In this document: piece by piece, positions 43,975-51,007 of the stretch
Layout of the letters: each line of letters opens with the position of its first letter
Position numbering within the stretch: position 1 is the first letter of the stretch
Source: an uncultured Flavobacteriaceae bacterium
GTDB taxonomy: Bacteria; Bacteroidota; Bacteroidia; Flavobacteriales; Flavobacteriaceae
Direction of reading: 5' to 3'
DNA: 60,763 nucleotides
Assembly: GCA_947498845.1 (NCBI GenBank)
Contig: CANMLX010000028.1
Coordinates: forward strand, 1 to 60,763
The notes under the pieces: generated by a model
The model's database searches: none
What the model saw: only the letters and a program-made list of their open reading frames with translations
Told to the model about the DNA's origin: nothing
Position numbers and translations under genes: made by a program

Positions 43975-45324
43975 ATGTCGGTATTCTTTATTAAAGCAGC
44001 TCAGTTACTTTTGAGTCTTTCTATATTAGTAGTCTTACACGAATTGGGACACTTTATCCCAGCAAAGCTTTTTAAAACAAGAGTTGAGAAGTTTTACCTG
44101 TTTTTTGATGTAAAGTTTTCACTTTTTAAAAAGAAAATAGGTGAAACAGTTTACGGTATAGGCTGGTTGCCTTTAGGAGGCTATGTTAAAATAGCGGGTA
44201 TGATAGATGAAAGTATGGATACCGAACAAATGGCAAAAGAACCTCAGCCATGGGAGTTTCGTACCAAACCCGCATGGCAACGCTTAATTATAATGTTGGG
44301 AGGAGTTACTGTAAATTTTATATTAGCTTTTGTAATCTACATTTTTATTGTTTTTATCTACGGAACTAGTTATTCCCTCAAAGAAGATATCAAATATGGA
44401 TTTGGAGTTACTAAAACTATGGAAGATATTGGCTTTAAACAAGGTGATAGAATAATAAGTGTAGATGGCATACCTTATGAAGAAATAGCTAGTGTCAACT
44501 CTAATTTGATGTTTAGAACAATTAAATCGATTAAAGTTGAACGAGAAGATGGAAGCACTAGTGATATTGCAATCCCTGAAAATATAGGCACTAGATTATT
44601 TGAAAACGGAGACACCAATGCTTTTGAAGCTAGATCTCCATTTATTATAGATTCTATTGTTCCTAAAAGACCAGCAGAAAAAGCTGGCTTATTAAAAGGC
44701 GATAAAATTATTGCAATCAACGACATTAATGTAACGTATCAAACAGATTATAACTATGTGATAAAAAACCATGTAAATCCAGGAGATAAAATTAAACTCA
44801 CCGTACAGAGAAATCTCAACAATAAAGATTTATTTGTTACTCCAGATGATAATTTATTAATAGGTATGGTCATGAGAAAGTCGGATGATGATTATCTAAA
44901 ACTTCGAGATAGAACTTATTCTTTTTCTGAAAGTATAGGTAAAGGACTATCTTTAGGCTACTGGACTATTGTTGATTATTTTGCGCAGTTTAAATACATT
45001 TTTACGAAAAAAGGTGCATCCCAGCTTGGTGGGTTTGCAGCAATAGGTAAAATGTTTCCTTCTTCATGGAATTGGGCTGCTTTTTGGAGTTTGACCGCTT
45101 TTTTATCTATTATGCTTGGCGTATTAAACTTATTACCTATTCCCGCTCTAGATGGAGGTCATGTTATGTTTTTACTATACGAAATGATCTCTGGAAGAAA
45201 GCCTGGAGACAAGTTTATGGAGTATGCGCAAATGGTTGGGTTTTTTATTTTAATAGGCCTAGTTTTATTTGCTAATGGTAATGATCTTTATAAAGCCATA
45301 ACAGAATGGTTAAATTCTAAATAA
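43975..45324 (+). CDS. rseP: Site-2 intramembrane zinc metalloprotease (RseP family)
   Basis: A 449-aa M50 protease that cuts membrane-bound anti-sigma factors within the membrane. HELGH at residues 22-26 provides two zinc ligands and the catalytic Glu; the third ligand Asp is in LLPIPALDGGHV near residue 390. Two PDZ-like regions lie between (KQGDRIISVDGIPY; RPAEKAGLLKGDKIIAIND). Four membrane helices are visible. It could act on ECF anti-sigma factors such as the one suggested at 53711, though no direct link exists. It has its own promoter box and is followed by the tRNA-Asn promoter. Confidence 0.95.
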   Translation: MSVFFIKAAQLLLSLSILVVLHELGHFIPAKLFKTRVEKFYLFFDVKFSLFKKKIGETVYGIGWLPLGGYVKIAGMIDESMDTEQMAKEPQPWEFRTKPAWQRLIIMLGGVTVNFILAFVIYIFIVFIYGTSYSLKEDIKYGFGVTKTMEDIGFKQGDRIISVDGIPYEEIASVNSNLMFRTIKSIKVEREDGSTSDIAIPENIGTRLFENGDTNAFEARSPFIIDSIVPKRPAEKAGLLKGDKIIAINDINVTYQTDYNYVIKNHVNPGDKIKLTVQRNLNNKDLFVTPDDNLLIGMVMRKSDDDYLKLRDRTYSFSESIGKGLSLGYWTIVDYFAQFKYIFTKKGASQLGGFAAIGKMFPSSWNWAAFWSLTAFLSIMLGVLNLLPIPALDGGHVMFLLYEMISGRKPGDKFMEYAQMVGFFILIGLVLFANGNDLYKAITEWLNSK

Positions 45325-45338
45325 ATTTAGAAAAAACG

Positions 45339-45369
45339 TTTGTAGCAATTAAAAAATAATATATATTTG
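45339..45369 (+). promoter_or_regulatory. Promoter of tRNA-Asn
   Basis: TTTG at 45339-45342 and TATATTTG at 45362-45369, with 19 bp between, an excellent match to the Bacteroidota consensus. The tRNA begins 27 bp downstream. Confidence 0.85.
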
Positions 45370-45395
45370 CACTCGCTAAAACAAAAAAGCAATCT

Positions 45396-45469
45396 TCCTC
45401 AGTAGCTCAGTTGGTTAGAGCATCTGACTGTTAATCAGAGGGTCGTTGGTTCGAGCCCAACCTGAGGAG
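45396..45469 (+). tRNA. tRNA-Asn (anticodon GTT)
   Basis: Full cloverleaf: acceptor TCCTCAG/CTGAGGA, D arm GCTC/GAGC, anticodon arm TCTGA-CTGTTAA-TCAGA, T arm GTTGG-TTCGAGC-CCAAC, discriminator G. CCA is not encoded. It is the only intact copy; two broken copies follow at 45775 and 46160, and a 5' fragment near 46565. Confidence 0.97.
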
Positions 45470-45480
45470 CTTTTAAAAAC

Positions 45481-45509
45481 ACCCAATCTAAGTAAGATTG
45501 GGTTTTTTA
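45481..45509 (+). terminator. tRNA-Asn terminator, array unit 1
   Basis: ACCCAATCT-aagta-AGATTGGGT then T6. The GIY-YIG start codon begins 4 bp past the hairpin tail, so that gene can only be transcribed by read-through or a hidden promoter. Confidence 0.9.
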
Positions 45510-45513
45510 TTTT

Positions 45514-45819
45514 ATGTACTATTTCTACATCATATACTCCGAAACTTTTGATAAATATTATTCTGGCTCTTCTAAAGATCCATGGAAGCGCCTTATAAAA
45601 CACAATACCTCAGATTTTATCACTTTTACTTCTAAATACAGACCGTGGGTGCTAAAAGCTACTTTTATTGCTGGTAACACACGAAGCCAAGCTGAAACCA
45701 TTGAAAAATTTGTGAAAAAGCAAAAAAGCAGAGCCTTATTACTAAAACTTATTGAGCCTGAGTTTAAACCTAATGGAAAATTAGCTCAGTTGGTTAGAGT
45801 CCCGCACATGCGGGATTAA
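45514..45819 (+). CDS. GIY-YIG nuclease-family protein, array copy 1
   Basis: 101 aa. The GIY-YIG fold is shown by MYYFYIIYSETFDKYYSGSS (the two tyrosine motifs, the second as YSG), the conserved Arg in DPWKRLIKHN, and the metal-binding Glu in QAETIEKFVKK. It belongs with the small UPF0213-like single-domain nucleases. The last 14 residues (GKLAQLVRVPHMRD) are coded by tRNA-Asn-like sequence with an inserted palindrome, so the natural end has been replaced. It directly follows a transcription terminator. Copies 1 and 2 are identical in protein sequence, indicating recent duplication. Function is unknown; homing or tRNA-gene-associated mobility is an inference. Confidence 0.85.
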   Translation: MYYFYIIYSETFDKYYSGSSKDPWKRLIKHNTSDFITFTSKYRPWVLKATFIAGNTRSQAETIEKFVKKQKSRALLLKLIEPEFKPNGKLAQLVRVPHMRD

Positions 45820-45854
45820 TCAGAGGGTCGCTGGTTCGAGCCCAGCCTGAGGAG
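45775..45854 (+). pseudogene. Broken tRNA-Asn copy 1 with palindrome in place of the anticodon stem
   Basis: The D arm and T arm (GCTGG-TTCGAGC-CCAGC) match tRNA-Asn and the 3' acceptor strand is kept, but the 5' acceptor strand is replaced by GGAAAAT and catctgactg is replaced by the palindrome TCCCGCA-ca-TGCGGGA (45800-45815). It has no usable anticodon. The 5' part is also the C-terminal coding end of GIY-YIG copy 1. Confidence 0.85.
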
Positions 45855-45865
45855 CTTTTAAAAAC

Positions 45866-45894
45866 ACCCAATCTAAGTAAGATTGGGTTTTTTA
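45866..45894 (+). terminator. Terminator of array unit 2
   Basis: Identical in sequence to the hairpin at 45481-45509, directly after the broken tRNA copy 1. Confidence 0.85.
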
Positions 45895-45898
45895 TTTT

Positions 45899-46204
45899 AT
45901 GTACTATTTCTACATCATATACTCCGAAACTTTTGATAAATATTATTCTGGCTCTTCTAAAGATCCATGGAAGCGCCTTATAAAACACAATACCTCAGAT
46001 TTTATCACTTTTACTTCTAAATACAGACCGTGGGTGCTAAAAGCTACTTTTATTGCTGGTAACACACGAAGCCAAGCTGAAACCATTGAAAAATTTGTGA
46101 AAAAGCAAAAAAGCAGAGCCTTATTACTAAAACTTATTGAGCCTGAGTTTAAACCTAATGGAAAATTAGCTCAGTTGGTTAGAGTCCCGCACATGCGGGA
46201 TTAA
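45899..46204 (+). CDS. GIY-YIG nuclease-family protein, array copy 2
   Basis: 101 aa, same protein sequence as copy 1 and offset from it by exactly 385 bp. All features described for copy 1 apply: YSG motif, Arg in WKRLIKHN, Glu in QAETIEK, and a tRNA-coded tail ending in PHMRD. It follows terminator 2 and ends in broken tRNA copy 2. The lack of divergence from copy 1 suggests a recent tandem duplication or gene conversion. Confidence 0.85.
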   Translation: MYYFYIIYSETFDKYYSGSSKDPWKRLIKHNTSDFITFTSKYRPWVLKATFIAGNTRSQAETIEKFVKKQKSRALLLKLIEPEFKPNGKLAQLVRVPHMRD

Positions 46205-46259
46205 TCAGAGGGTCGCTGGTTCGTTAGTCCCGAGACATTCGGGAAGCCAGCCTGAGGAG
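46160..46259 (+). pseudogene. Broken tRNA-Asn copy 2 with two palindromes
   Basis: Same as copy 1, including the palindrome at 46185-46200, plus a second palindrome TCCCGA-gacat-TCGGGA (46228-46244). The second one replaces agc of the T loop with about 23 bp (ttag to aag), breaking the T arm. This accounts for the 20-bp longer spacing to GIY-YIG copy 3 (405 against 385 bp). Confidence 0.85.
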
Positions 46260-46270
46260 CTTTTAAAAAC

Positions 46271-46299
46271 GCCCAATCTAAGTAAGATTGGGTTTTTTA
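46271..46299 (+). terminator. Terminator of array unit 3
   Basis: Same hairpin as the other two units with one changed base at the foot of the stem (gcccaatct). Followed by T6. Confidence 0.85.
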
Positions 46300-46303
46300 T
46301 TTT

Positions 46304-46630
46304 ATGTACTATTTCTACATCATATACTCCGAAGCTTTTGATAAATATTATTCTGGCTCTTCTAAAGATCCATGGAAGCGTCTTACAAAACACAATACCT
46401 CAGAATTTAACTCTTTTACATCCAAATACAGACCGTGGGTGCTAAAAGCTACTTTTATTGCTGGTAACACGCGAAGCCAAGCTGAAACCATTGAAAAATT
46501 TGTGAAAAAGCAAAAAAGCAGAGCCTTATTACTAAAACTTATTGAGCTTGAGTTTAAACCTAATGGAAAATTAGCTCAGTTGGTTAGAGTCCCGCACATT
46601 ATGTCTAGTCAAAAATTTTGGTTAATCTAA
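46304..46630 (+). CDS. GIY-YIG nuclease-family protein, array copy 3 (diverged)
   Basis: 108 aa, about ten base changes from copies 1 and 2, giving six amino acid changes within the domain (for example SEAFDKYY, LTKHNTSEFNSF, LIELEF). The domain residues YSG, Arg and Glu are kept. Its tRNA-like tail stops matching in the middle of the palindrome (after tcccgcacat, 46590-46599), so the reading frame runs into unrelated sequence ending QKFWLI. This is the oldest, terminal unit of the array. Confidence 0.8.
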   Translation: MYYFYIIYSEAFDKYYSGSSKDPWKRLTKHNTSEFNSFTSKYRPWVLKATFIAGNTRSQAETIEKFVKKQKSRALLLKLIELEFKPNGKLAQLVRVPHIMSSQKFWLI

Positions 46631-46655
46631 GAAAGAATTCTATATTTTTAACGCC

Positions 46656-46963
46656 TTTACACTAGTTCTGATGCAAAATTACACAAAAGGAAATAAAATA
46701 TTTTTGTTCTATGTGAAGAAGAAAATGCGAGCATAGCCTAAGTTCAATGTCATTAAGTTAAGCTCAATTTGTATAATTTGTCACATTGAGCGCAGTCGAA
46801 ATGTAATTAAATTACACGTTTTTATAGAAATAAACGCATTTAGTTTAATGATGAAAACTTCTTAACTTAATGACATTGAGCCTAAGTTCTGGTTTCATTT
46901 TATGATGACGTGTAGTGCAAAAAGAACTGTTTTATTTGAGTAATTTTACGTGAGAAATGGTAT
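46656..46963. repeat. Miniature inverted-repeat element M6 (ATACCA family) with nested inner element
   Basis: The right end is aatggtat and the left end is decayed (tttacactagttctg). The complement of this element aligns with M5 over both outer arms, for example taaaatgaaaccagaactta against ttaaatgaaaccgtaactta. The inner element lies at 46745-46878. Confidence 0.75.
46745..46878 (+). repeat. Inner 134-bp inverted-repeat element, copy B, with 10-bp flanking direct repeats
   Basis: Same length and about 93-95% like copy A by eye, with ends CAATG/CATTG. It is flanked by AGCCTAAGTT at 46735-46744 and 46879-46888. It points the same way as copy A on the plus strand although its host element M6 is inverted relative to M5. 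Confidence 0.85.
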
Positions 46964-47358
46964 TAGAGGAAGAAAATAGAAAAAATGACAAGTGGGCCAC
47001 CACAGCCCACTTATACTAACTAAACTAAACTAAACTAACGCTAATCAAAGAGGATTAACGTATTTTTTAAAAATTACACTATTTGTACTCTTTATCTATA
47101 AATTAATAAGGTAAAACTTATTAAATCAAATTCATTATTCTCAATAATCTAGAATTAACTAAACCACATATATAATTACACTGCAAATATATACTGTATT
47201 TAAAGGCATAAAAACATCGATTTTGCCATGTTTATATGCTATTTTAACTGTTAAACCTATGTTAAATCAGTGTTAAGTTAAAATAACATACCTTTCTGGT
47301 AATAAAATATATGTCGAATTAATAAAAAATAGTAATTTTGTGTTAGATAAAACCCTTC
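46964..47358. other. Intergenic region upstream of the AraC-type regulator, with a strong hairpin
   Basis: No gene seen. A perfect hairpin AAGTGGGC-caccaca-GCCCACTT occupies 46990-47012. It is followed by a short tandem run of aaact units (about 47018-47037) and a weak ctaatc-n6-gattaa hairpin. The remaining 300 bp are AT-rich leader or promoter sequence. The hairpin has no T-tract on the plus strand but has one on the minus strand (gtcatttttt). Confidence 0.55.
47333..47340 (+). promoter_or_regulatory. -7 promoter box for the AraC-type regulator
   Basis: TAATTTTG matches TAnnTTTG, 18 bp before the start codon, giving a very short leader. Confidence 0.5.
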
Positions 47359-48231
47359 ATGATAAAGAAAAAACCTACATTAAAAAAGATAACACCTAGT
47401 TTTGGAAGTTCACTACTGGTAAAACAACATGTAGATAAAGTAGATAAAAAGGATGCTTACTGGCATTTTCACCCTGAGTTAGAGCTTATTTACATAAACA
47501 AAGGTCAAGGTAAAACGCACATAGGGAATCACTTATCCTATTTTAATAATAGCCAGTTAATCCTTATAGGTTCAAATTTACCACATAATGGTTTTACAGA
47601 TAGACTTACTGCGAATGGTACTGAAACCACAGTGCAGTTTAAATCAGACTTTTTAGGTAATGATTTTATAAAGATACCTGAAATGGCCAGTATTGTTGCT
47701 ATGTTCGAAAGGGCAAAAAAAGGTATACGTTTTAAGGTAGAGACCAAAAATATAGTTGGACCTAAAATAAACAAACTTCTTGAATATCAAGGTTTGGAGC
47801 GTGTAATAAAATTCTTAGAAATTTTAAATAATCTTGCTTTAACAGATGATTATACACTACTTAACGCTAATGGTTTTGCCTTTGAAGCTGGCGCACAGGA
47901 CAGTAACAAAATTGATATTATCTTTAAATATGTAAATAACAACTTTAGAGATCATATCACTTTAGATGAAATAGCAGACGAGGTGAGCATGACCGTACCT
48001 GCATTTTGTCGTTACTTTAAAAAATCTACGGGTAAAACATTTACGCAATTAGTTAACGAATATCGTGTAGTGCATGCCACTAAATTATTAAATGAAAGCC
48101 AAATGAGCATTGCAGATATTTGTTACGAATGTGGGTTTAATAATTTTTCGCATTTTAATAAGCAGTTTAATGAAATAACAGGTAAAAGCGCCTCTAATTA
48201 TAGAAAAGAAATTAGGTTAATGATTAGCTAA
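47359..48231 (+). CDS. AraC-family transcriptional regulator with cupin sensor
   Basis: 290 aa. The N-terminal cupin-like domain (AYWHFHPELELIYINKGQGK ... FNNSQLILIGSNLPH) probably binds a small ligand, often a sugar. The C-terminal domain (about 190-290) has the two helix-turn-helices of AraC: ITLDEIADEVSMTVPAFCRYF and MSIADICYECGFNNFSHFNK, with the signature YRVVHATKLL between. Target genes are unknown; the flanking gene on the 3' side is convergent, so no operon partner exists. Confidence 0.93.
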   Translation: MIKKKPTLKKITPSFGSSLLVKQHVDKVDKKDAYWHFHPELELIYINKGQGKTHIGNHLSYFNNSQLILIGSNLPHNGFTDRLTANGTETTVQFKSDFLGNDFIKIPEMASIVAMFERAKKGIRFKVETKNIVGPKINKLLEYQGLERVIKFLEILNNLALTDDYTLLNANGFAFEAGAQDSNKIDIIFKYVNNNFRDHITLDEIADEVSMTVPAFCRYFKKSTGKTFTQLVNEYRVVHATKLLNESQMSIADICYECGFNNFSHFNKQFNEITGKSASNYRKEIRLMIS

Positions 48232-48233
48232 GG

Positions 48234-48887
48234 CTAATTTTTTCCATTCCACTCATTATAGAATTGTTCTAGAAATAGTTCCATAAACTCATGGCGTTTT
48301 TGTGCAATTGCTTTCCCTGTTTTGGTGTTCATTCTGTTTTTTAATAACAATAGTTTTTCATAAAAATGGTTTAGTGTTGGTGCAGTGGACTTTTTATATT
48401 CTTCCTTTGTCATCTTAAGGTTGGGAGCAATATCAGGATTATAAAGTGCCCTGTTTTTAAAACCACCATAATTAAAACACCGCGCAATTCCTATAGCGCC
48501 TATAGCATCTAATCTGTCGGCATCTTGTATAACATCTAATTCTGGAGATTTAAATTTTTGTGATTCGTTGCCACCTTTAAAAGAGATATTTTCAATGATT
48601 TTTACAACATGCTCTATGGTTGCATTATTTACAGGGAGTTGCAATAAAAAGTTTTTAGCAACTTTTGGTCCAACAGTTTCATCACCGTTATGGAATTTAC
48701 TGTCTGCTATATCATGAAGTAAAGCACCTAAGGATACAATAAAAACATCAACAGGTTCTTCTTTAGCAATAAGTAAGCTGTTTTTATAGACTCGCTCAAT
48801 ATGAAACCAGTCATGTCCACCTTCTGCATTAGCTAATGTTTCCTTTACAAAAGCTATTGTTTTATCTATTATTTCTTGAGATCTCAT
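48234..48887 (-). CDS. HD-superfamily metal-dependent phosphohydrolase
   Basis: 217 aa of the YedJ-like HD group. Metal ligands: His in GGHDWFHIERVY (25-29), the HD doublet at about 57-58 in LGALLHDIADSKF, and Asp in VIQDADRLDAIGAIGIARCF. Members hydrolyse nucleotides or phosphate esters; the substrate is unknown. It lies 6 bp after the stop of the next gene upstream (48894), so it probably shares a transcript with the small conserved gene and perhaps the desaturase. Confidence 0.9.
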   Translation of the reverse strand: MRSQEIIDKTIAFVKETLANAEGGHDWFHIERVYKNSLLIAKEEPVDVFIVSLGALLHDIADSKFHNGDETVGPKVAKNFLLQLPVNNATIEHVVKIIENISFKGGNESQKFKSPELDVIQDADRLDAIGAIGIARCFNYGGFKNRALYNPDIAPNLKMTKEEYKKSTAPTLNHFYEKLLLLKNRMNTKTGKAIAQKRHEFMELFLEQFYNEWNGKN

Positions 48888-48893
48888 ATAGTA

Positions 48894-49232
48894 TTATATT
48901 TCTTCTAAAATTGAATGTCCCTTAGAACAATCTCCAGAAGTCCATTGCCAAGTTTCATGTAAGCGTATTTTGCCATTTGGCAACAATTCTGGTTTAGAAA
49001 AACACGTGCCCGTCATTAACTTGCCGTCTGTATTTATTTGATGATATCGCATATCTATACAGCCATTTTTGGCTACTAAACCAATAAGATGCCCTTGACG
49101 AATATTACCTCCCCAATAAGTCGAAGTTAAAACGTTATCTTCTTGTTGGTATAAAAATAACGTTTCTTGAGTAGTCTCACTATTTTGAGATCCAGACACA
49201 GGCTTAAACGTTTTATTATTGTAGTTAAACAC
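48894..49232 (-). CDS. Small conserved protein (often misnamed N-acetylglutamate synthase)
   Basis: 112 aa. It has a repeated pattern: FKPVSGSQNSETTQETLF, VLTSTYWGGNIRQGHLIGLV, CIDMRYHQINTDGKLMTGTC, and the closing GKIRLHETWQWTSGDCSKGH, a compact beta-barrel-like string. As far as I recall, homologs in Bacteroidota carry the name n-acetylglutamate synthase in databases, but the sequence has no GNAT acetyltransferase motif, so that name should not be used. Function unknown. It lies 9 bp after the desaturase stop and 6 bp before the HD gene. Confidence 0.75.
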   Translation of the reverse strand: MFNYNNKTFKPVSGSQNSETTQETLFLYQQEDNVLTSTYWGGNIRQGHLIGLVAKNGCIDMRYHQINTDGKLMTGTCFSKPELLPNGKIRLHETWQWTSGDCSKGHSILEEI

Positions 49233-49241
49233 TTGGGTGTA

Positions 49242-50234
49242 CTATTTAACAATTGCAGGTTCTACCCATTTAAATTGAAACGAATTTTCTGGAATTTTTA
49301 TACGTTCAGACAAACGATACATTCTAGCGGGCAATTTCATTAAATAGTCTCTAGCCTTTTCAGCATCATCTGTAAGATTGGTAATTTTATCTATCTCCCA
49401 ACGATTTATGAGTTTTTGTAAGATATCAACATAGTCGGTAGCTGTATAAACACCTATGCGTTGTGCAGTATTTGAAAATTCCTCGAAAGCAGAACTTATT
49501 TTTCCTCCAGATTCTCTTAAAAAGTGAGCTGGCATTGTGATTTTTTGTTTCATCATATGGTGAAATGCTAGCATCATTTGGCTAGGATCTACCTTAAAAA
49601 TGCGTTCAACAAACTCAGAATACGCATTATGGTGTCTCATCTCATCTCCCGATATAATTTGACACATTTTACCTAACTGCTTGTTGCCATTTTTCTTTGC
49701 AATTTTAGCAACACGATTATGAGAAATATAGGTTGCTAACTCTTGAAAACTTGTATATACAAAGTTTTTATAAGGATCACGATCTGTACCAATATCAAAA
49801 CCATCAGAAATTAAATATTGTGTGGTTTTTTCAATTTCACGCATGTTTACACGTCCAGAAAGGTAGAGATACTTGTTAAGCACATCTCCATGGCGGTTTT
49901 CTTCTCCTGTCCAGTGCTTTACCCATTTAGACCATGAGTTTTTCTCTCCTACCTGATCTACCCCTTCTACGTCCATAAGCCAGGATTCGTAAGTTGGTAG
50001 TGCTTCTTCGGTAATCATATCCCCTACTAACACCACCCAAAAGTCATAATCTAACTCTTTGGAGAGTTCTCTAATTTCTTTTACTTCATCAAAAAAAGTA
50101 TCACTTTCAGAATTAGGTAAAAAATCGGTAGGTTGCCAAATAGTTTCAATAGGAATCAAATATTTTTCAATAAGAGATTCTACATCTTTTTCTAAAAACT
50201 TCATGACTTCCAATCTCACATTTTTCAACGACAT
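49242..50234 (-). CDS. Acyl-ACP desaturase (fatty acid Delta9-type, soluble diiron)
   Basis: 330 aa. Diiron motifs are EENRHG in TGEENRHGDVLNKYL and DEMRHH in IISGDEMRHHNAYSEF; other conserved parts are VVLVGDMITEEALPTYESW and DRDPYKNFVYTSFQELAT. It introduces a double bond into acyl-ACP using O2 and reduced ferredoxin, adjusting membrane fluidity. It lies 10 bp downstream of the acyltransferase stop, so both lipid genes are likely one operon, followed by the small conserved gene and the HD hydrolase. Confidence 0.94.
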   Translation of the reverse strand: MSLKNVRLEVMKFLEKDVESLIEKYLIPIETIWQPTDFLPNSESDTFFDEVKEIRELSKELDYDFWVVLVGDMITEEALPTYESWLMDVEGVDQVGEKNSWSKWVKHWTGEENRHGDVLNKYLYLSGRVNMREIEKTTQYLISDGFDIGTDRDPYKNFVYTSFQELATYISHNRVAKIAKKNGNKQLGKMCQIISGDEMRHHNAYSEFVERIFKVDPSQMMLAFHHMMKQKITMPAHFLRESGGKISSAFEEFSNTAQRIGVYTATDYVDILQKLINRWEIDKITNLTDDAEKARDYLMKLPARMYRLSERIKIPENSFQFKWVEPAIVK

Positions 50235-50244
50235 GTTATTATTT

Positions 50245-50982
50245 TTAAGGGTGTATATGTTCTTTTATAGTAGTTTCTACATTACGCAATAGCGCTTCTT
50301 TGTCTGCAAAGGTAGATAATTTAATAGGCTTATGCACAGTAAACTTAATATGAGTACCTAAACCCATTGGAAATTTACCATAGCGTTGCATTTTCCATGA
50401 GTTATTTATGGTAATAGGAACAATTAAAGCCGACGGTATTTTTTTAAATAGTATTTGTAATCCTTTTGTTTGAAATGCTCTTGGCGTGCCTGTTTTGCTT
50501 CGGGTGCCTTCTGGAAAAATTACAGCAGCACGATTATGTTTTTCAATATATTCACCAAATTTCATGAGTTCTGGTAAGGATTGTCTTGGGTTTTTTCTGT
50601 CTATTAATGCAGAACCACCATGACGCAGATTATAAGATACACTTGGGATACCTTTGCCCAATTCTATTTTGCTTACAAACTTTACATGGTGTTTACGCAT
50701 ATACCAAATTATAGGGTAAATATCATGCAAGCTTTGATGATTTGCAATAACAATTAGAGGCTGATCTGTACTTAAATTGTGCGGATTATTAAATGAAAAA
50801 CGTGTGCCTAAAACGTTAGCACACTTCATTAAAAGAAATTGCAAAATATCTACACTCTTTTTATGTGCTTGATATCCAAAAATGTTAAAACATAGCCATT
50901 GAATAGGATGAAAAATTACCAAAGCCAGTAAAAAAAAGACATAGTAGACTACGGTAACGGGATATGATAGTAGTTTTAGCAT
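50245..50982 (-). CDS. 1-acyl-sn-glycerol-3-phosphate acyltransferase (PlsC family)
   Basis: 245 aa with an N-terminal membrane helix (TVVYYVFFLLALVIFHPIQW). Acyltransferase motifs: NHQSLHD (HX4D catalytic), LRHGGSALIDRKNPRQS, FPEGTRSKTG and VPITINNSW. It makes phosphatidic acid from lysophosphatidic acid at the cytoplasmic face. First gene of a likely lipid operon with the downstream acyl-ACP desaturase, consistent with joint supply of unsaturated phospholipid. Confidence 0.94.
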   Translation of the reverse strand: MLKLLSYPVTVVYYVFFLLALVIFHPIQWLCFNIFGYQAHKKSVDILQFLLMKCANVLGTRFSFNNPHNLSTDQPLIVIANHQSLHDIYPIIWYMRKHHVKFVSKIELGKGIPSVSYNLRHGGSALIDRKNPRQSLPELMKFGEYIEKHNRAAVIFPEGTRSKTGTPRAFQTKGLQILFKKIPSALIVPITINNSWKMQRYGKFPMGLGTHIKFTVHKPIKLSTFADKEALLRNVETTIKEHIHP

Positions 50983-51007
50983 GCCCCAAAAATAAATAAA
51001 CTAGGCG

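Noticed and set aside
45415..46393. Three related minus-strand open frames of 62-64 aa
   Set aside because: They are the reverse complement of the GIY-YIG starts and tRNA sequence; their likeness to each other only reflects the tandem repeat.
45396..46630. Integrative element or prophage attached to tRNA-Asn
   Set aside because: No integrase, no phage or conjugation gene and no attachment-site duplication beyond the tandem tRNA-like copies themselves.
48894..49232. N-acetylglutamate synthase
   Set aside because: The name appears in databases for similar proteins, but there is no acetyltransferase motif and no arginine gene nearby.
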